This document shows, piece after piece, positions 61,513 through 64,000 of a DNA stretch of 64,000 nucleotides (position 1 is the first letter of the stretch; the number at the start of each line of letters is the position of its first letter). Under the pieces are notes generated by a model. That model made no database searches and had not been told where the DNA came from. It saw nothing but the letters and a program-made list of their open reading frames with translations. The translations under genes and the position numbers were made by a program. Source of the DNA: Monocercomonoides exilis (Eukaryota; Preaxostyla; Oxymonadida; Polymastigidae); contig LSRY02000016.1 in assembly GCA_001643675.2 (NCBI GenBank), positions 868,001 to 932,000 of the forward strand, in the 5' to 3' direction.

Positions 61513-64000
61513 TCAATGTGCTTCAAAACTCACTGTAGTCTCTTGTTCGCTGTTTGGAATTTCAGTTTCTTCATCAAGATCAATTGCATCAGAAATTGTG
61601 AAAATCAAGGCATCTTTTGGAAACCGCTGGATGAACTCTCTCTTGAGAACTGTGAGTTTTAGTCGTTTTGAGACGTCTTCTGAAACACATGATTGGATGA
61701 CCCCAACAAAAGATGACGAACTAAGGATCTCAATATTTGGCCTTTCTCCATTCAGAATCTTCTGTCCAGCAACCTCTGCCTCATACTCCCCAAACGGGAT
61801 CTGGAGCGTAAGGCACTCCCACAGCATCATCCCAATCGAGAAGGCAACCGACTCCTTTGTTGCTCCCATCTTCTTGCTCATCAGCAGCTCTGGCGCCTTC
61901 CACCTCATGCACTCTTTTCTGTTGTCATCCTCATCCTCAAAGGCCGATGAAGGAGGAGGTGATTTTGTGAATCTCTCGCTCTTCACAGAAACATCAGAGG
62001 AAGATGTGACAATGGTGGAGGTTGAAGAGATGGAGGAAGTGTCAGAGTCTGACGAGCAGTCGGAGTGGAGGGCAATGCATATGACCATGTGCTCTGAGAA
62101 CAGCACAATGTGTGGGCTTAGATTGGTCAGTGAGGGAAGTTCATCTTCTTCATCTTCAAACGAGTGCAATGCAACATTAGCCACCCATAATAGAATCTGG
62201 GAAGCTGTCATCTCCCGTTGTTGAAGACTGCCAATCTCTATTTCTTTCTTCTCATTCCTTCCATGAAGCAGCATGAACAGCGAATCCCTCAAATCAACGA
62301 TCATCTTCTCATGAGGCGAAGAACATGCCATTGCATCCACTAGATTCGACATTGATGAGGTGGTTGGACACAGACTCTCCACTCGAACAAATGTTGTGTC
62401 AGTGTCTGAAGTGTCTGCTGTTGAAGTGGATGAGATGGATGGTGATGGAGTTCTTTTCCTTGTCTCTTCCTCTTTCTCACCAACCTTTTCCAATGCCCAT
62501 TGAGGAATCTTGTCTGAATCTTTCCCCAGAATATATTCAGTAGATCTACTCTCAGGCAGTAAATGTTCTGATGATTCTGAATGCTCCATATTCGTCACGA
62601 AAATTTTCTTCTTTATCCTCTCTTCATTCTTCTTCTCAGCCTCTCTCTCCGCTCTCCTCCACTGCTCTTCAGGTGACATCTCCATCGTCACCATCTCAAA
62701 TGCCTTTGGATCCTTTTTTATATTGTCTTCCACAATTATCTCCAATTCTTCTGTCCTTCTCTTTTGCTTTCTCCATCGAACAATAAATATTATCGAAACA
62801 ACAAAAACAATCAACAGCACAACAGCCATAATAATAACAATCAATAGCCAATAAGATTTCCCTTCTTTTCCTCCTTTAACCACATTTTCACCCCCATTCA
62901 TCTTTGCTTCACTTGCATTCTTCAAAATGAATGAATTTGTTGATGAAGGAGATTCTGCATTCCCAAACAAAATATGAACACTCACCTCAATTTCATCTCC
63001 ACAACTGTTGATAAGATCTTTTTCCACGCTTCCTTCAACTTCTCTTTCTGACAGGAATCCATTTGAATCAAAATCATGTTTTTCAATCTCTTTCTCTTCT
63101 CCTTTCCTCTTCACAACTGAGAATGACAAATTGCATGGAATAAGAAGCATTCCTTTGAATGTCAGCTTCATTCTGTTTGCTTCTTCTTTTGCTTCTACAC
63201 TCTCCAGAACAGGTATGAAGAATGATGAATCTCTCTCTGAAGCAATCCCTTCAAAATTGCACCCTTCATTCAACATCCAAAGTGATGAATTTGGCAAAAC
63301 TCCATCTCCTCCTTTCAAACTCATCACATTCAATGTTCCTGTATCAGAACAGATGATGTTTCTTCTCAATGATGGATATCCGTCAATCGATGGATTGTTG
63401 TCAATGAACTCTCCTTTCTCAATCCTCACAACTCCACCTCTCACACCCAAAACACCCTGCGATGCATTTCCCATTGTTGTATCCCTGATGATAGCAACAC
63501 TGCCTGGCAGTTCCACCAACGATTCATTCCATCGGCAGATTGCACCTGAATCCATTTCAATAGAAGCAAGTGGTTCTTGTTGTTTGCCCATGAAACTGCA
63601 CAAATCAACTGTGATCTCAGAGCACGATTTGAATGATGCAATTGTTGGATTGCTGGATTGAGATGTGCTCTGTGAAAATGAACAGTTGCTCAAATGCACT
63701 TTGCCAGATAATTGTTCTGTACAGAAAAGAGATGCATCTGTTGCAGAGGATGTAATATTTGAGATGCACAAATCAATGAGAGAAACATTCCAATTTCCAT
63801 TTGAATTTGAACCAGGATTGGTCGAGTGGATTTTGAACACGCTTCCGTTTGCCTCAGTATCTGAACATTCAAACTCTTTCACACTCACAATCATACAGCC
63901 ATCTACTATCACACAACTTCCATTTGCAACAACATTTTCCAGTCTCACACTTTCCATATGCATCTCTGATGCATTGTGCAGCTCCATCACATTCCCTGTG
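61513..64000 (-). CDS. Beta-helix receptor pseudokinase (5' end off right edge)
   Basis: The frame is open from the right edge to the stop at 61513, so about 830 C-terminal residues are seen and the real start is outside. The outer part has beta-helix repeats (IEKGEFIDNNPSIDGYPSL, NIICSDTGTLNVMSLKGGDG). A transmembrane helix lies at about 62777-62857 (LLIVIIMAVVLLIVFVVSII), followed by basic RWRKQKRR. The inner part has an acidic/Ser-rich linker, then a kinase-like C-lobe: LRDSLFMLLHG, ASQILLWVANVALHSF, LTNLSPHIVLF where HRDLKxxN should be, RWKAPELL in place of APE, and GMMLWECLTLQIPFGEYE. The glycine-rich loop, VAIK Lys, catalytic Asp and DFG are all missing, so it should not phosphorylate. 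It resembles large surface receptor-like families of oxymonads. It may scaffold signalling after binding outside ligands. Confidence 0.8.
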   Translation of the reverse strand, partial: TGNVMELHNASEMHMESVRLENVVANGSCVIVDGCMIVSVKEFECSDTEANGSVFKIHSTNPGSNSNGNWNVSLIDLCISNITSSATDASLFCTEQLSGKVHLSNCSFSQSTSQSSNPTIASFKSCSEITVDLCSFMGKQQEPLASIEMDSGAICRWNESLVELPGSVAIIRDTTMGNASQGVLGVRGGVVRIEKGEFIDNNPSIDGYPSLRRNIICSDTGTLNVMSLKGGDGVLPNSSLWMLNEGCNFEGIASERDSSFFIPVLESVEAKEEANRMKLTFKGMLLIPCNLSFSVVKRKGEEKEIEKHDFDSNGFLSEREVEGSVEKDLINSCGDEIEVSVHILFGNAESPSSTNSFILKNASEAKMNGGENVVKGGKEGKSYWLLIVIIMAVVLLIVFVVSIIFIVRWRKQKRRTEELEIIVEDNIKKDPKAFEMVTMEMSPEEQWRRAEREAEKKNEERIKKKIFVTNMEHSESSEHLLPESRSTEYILGKDSDKIPQWALEKVGEKEEETRKRTPSPSISSTSTADTSDTDTTFVRVESLCPTTSSMSNLVDAMACSSPHEKMIVDLRDSLFMLLHGRNEKKEIEIGSLQQREMTASQILLWVANVALHSFEDEEDELPSLTNLSPHIVLFSEHMVICIALHSDCSSDSDTSSISSTSTIVTSSSDVSVKSERFTKSPPPSSAFEDEDDNRKECMRWKAPELLMSKKMGATKESVAFSIGMMLWECLTLQIPFGEYEAEVAGQKILNGERPNIEILSSSSFVGVIQSCVSEDVSKRLKLTVLKREFIQRFPKDALIFTISDAIDLDEETEIPNSEQETTVSFEAH

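Overview
The window is nuclear DNA from an intron-rich, AT-rich protist with the standard genetic code (finished genes stop at TAA, TAG or TGA). The family content points to an oxymonad-type metamonad (Preaxostyla, Monocercomonoides-like). The main clue is a set of large beta-helix surface proteins, one ending in a pseudokinase, together with very long serine-rich insertions in housekeeping proteins. The organism call is inference from remembered families, not a database match. Thirteen protein-coding genes and one decayed gene are supported. I rebuilt 31 introns by joining reading frames at GT/AG borders; lengths run from 32 to 302 nt, and about two thirds of donors fit GTDTG. All complete models close in frame except NUP155, where the first junction is off by one base.

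Layout, left to right. 1-615 (-): N-terminal part of an F-box-like protein running off the left edge. 1005-3265 (-): Sds3/BRMS1-like coiled-coil protein, head to head with a kinesin-5-like motor (3415-5915, +). 7036-8552 (-): type I DnaJ (DNAJA/Ydj1) with a CaaX end. 9559-12559 (-): secreted, single-pass beta-helix surface protein. 13233-20910 (-): RABL6-like GTPase with a giant Lys/Glu/Ser tail, head to head with an FHA-GAF-class III cyclase (21252-25890, +). 28169-29983 (-): multi-pass membrane protein I do not recognise. 31900-34950 (-): beta-helix pseudogene. 36507-38540: two long palindromes, each flanked by TA runs, read as long-inverted-repeat MITE or foldback elements. 38857-47840 (+): NUP155/Nup170 nucleoporin. 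48279-49484 (-) and 49600-53555 (+): syntaxin 18 and COG8, head to head. 54612-56878 (-) and 57094-58937 (+): SHQ1 and a FYR-domain protein, head to head. 61513-64000 (-): beta-helix receptor pseudokinase running off the right edge.

Functional picture. The housekeeping genes cover the spindle (kinesin-5), protein folding (DNAJ), nuclear pore (NUP155), ER-Golgi traffic (STX18, COG8), H/ACA snoRNP assembly (SHQ1) and chromatin (Sds3-like, FYR). Four head-to-head pairs share short intergenic promoters of 115-341 bp. The most unusual parts are the twin palindromes, the bacterial-like FHA-GAF-cyclase fusion with an altered metal-site residue, the beta-helix surface family ending in a pseudokinase, and the low-complexity expansion of otherwise conserved proteins.
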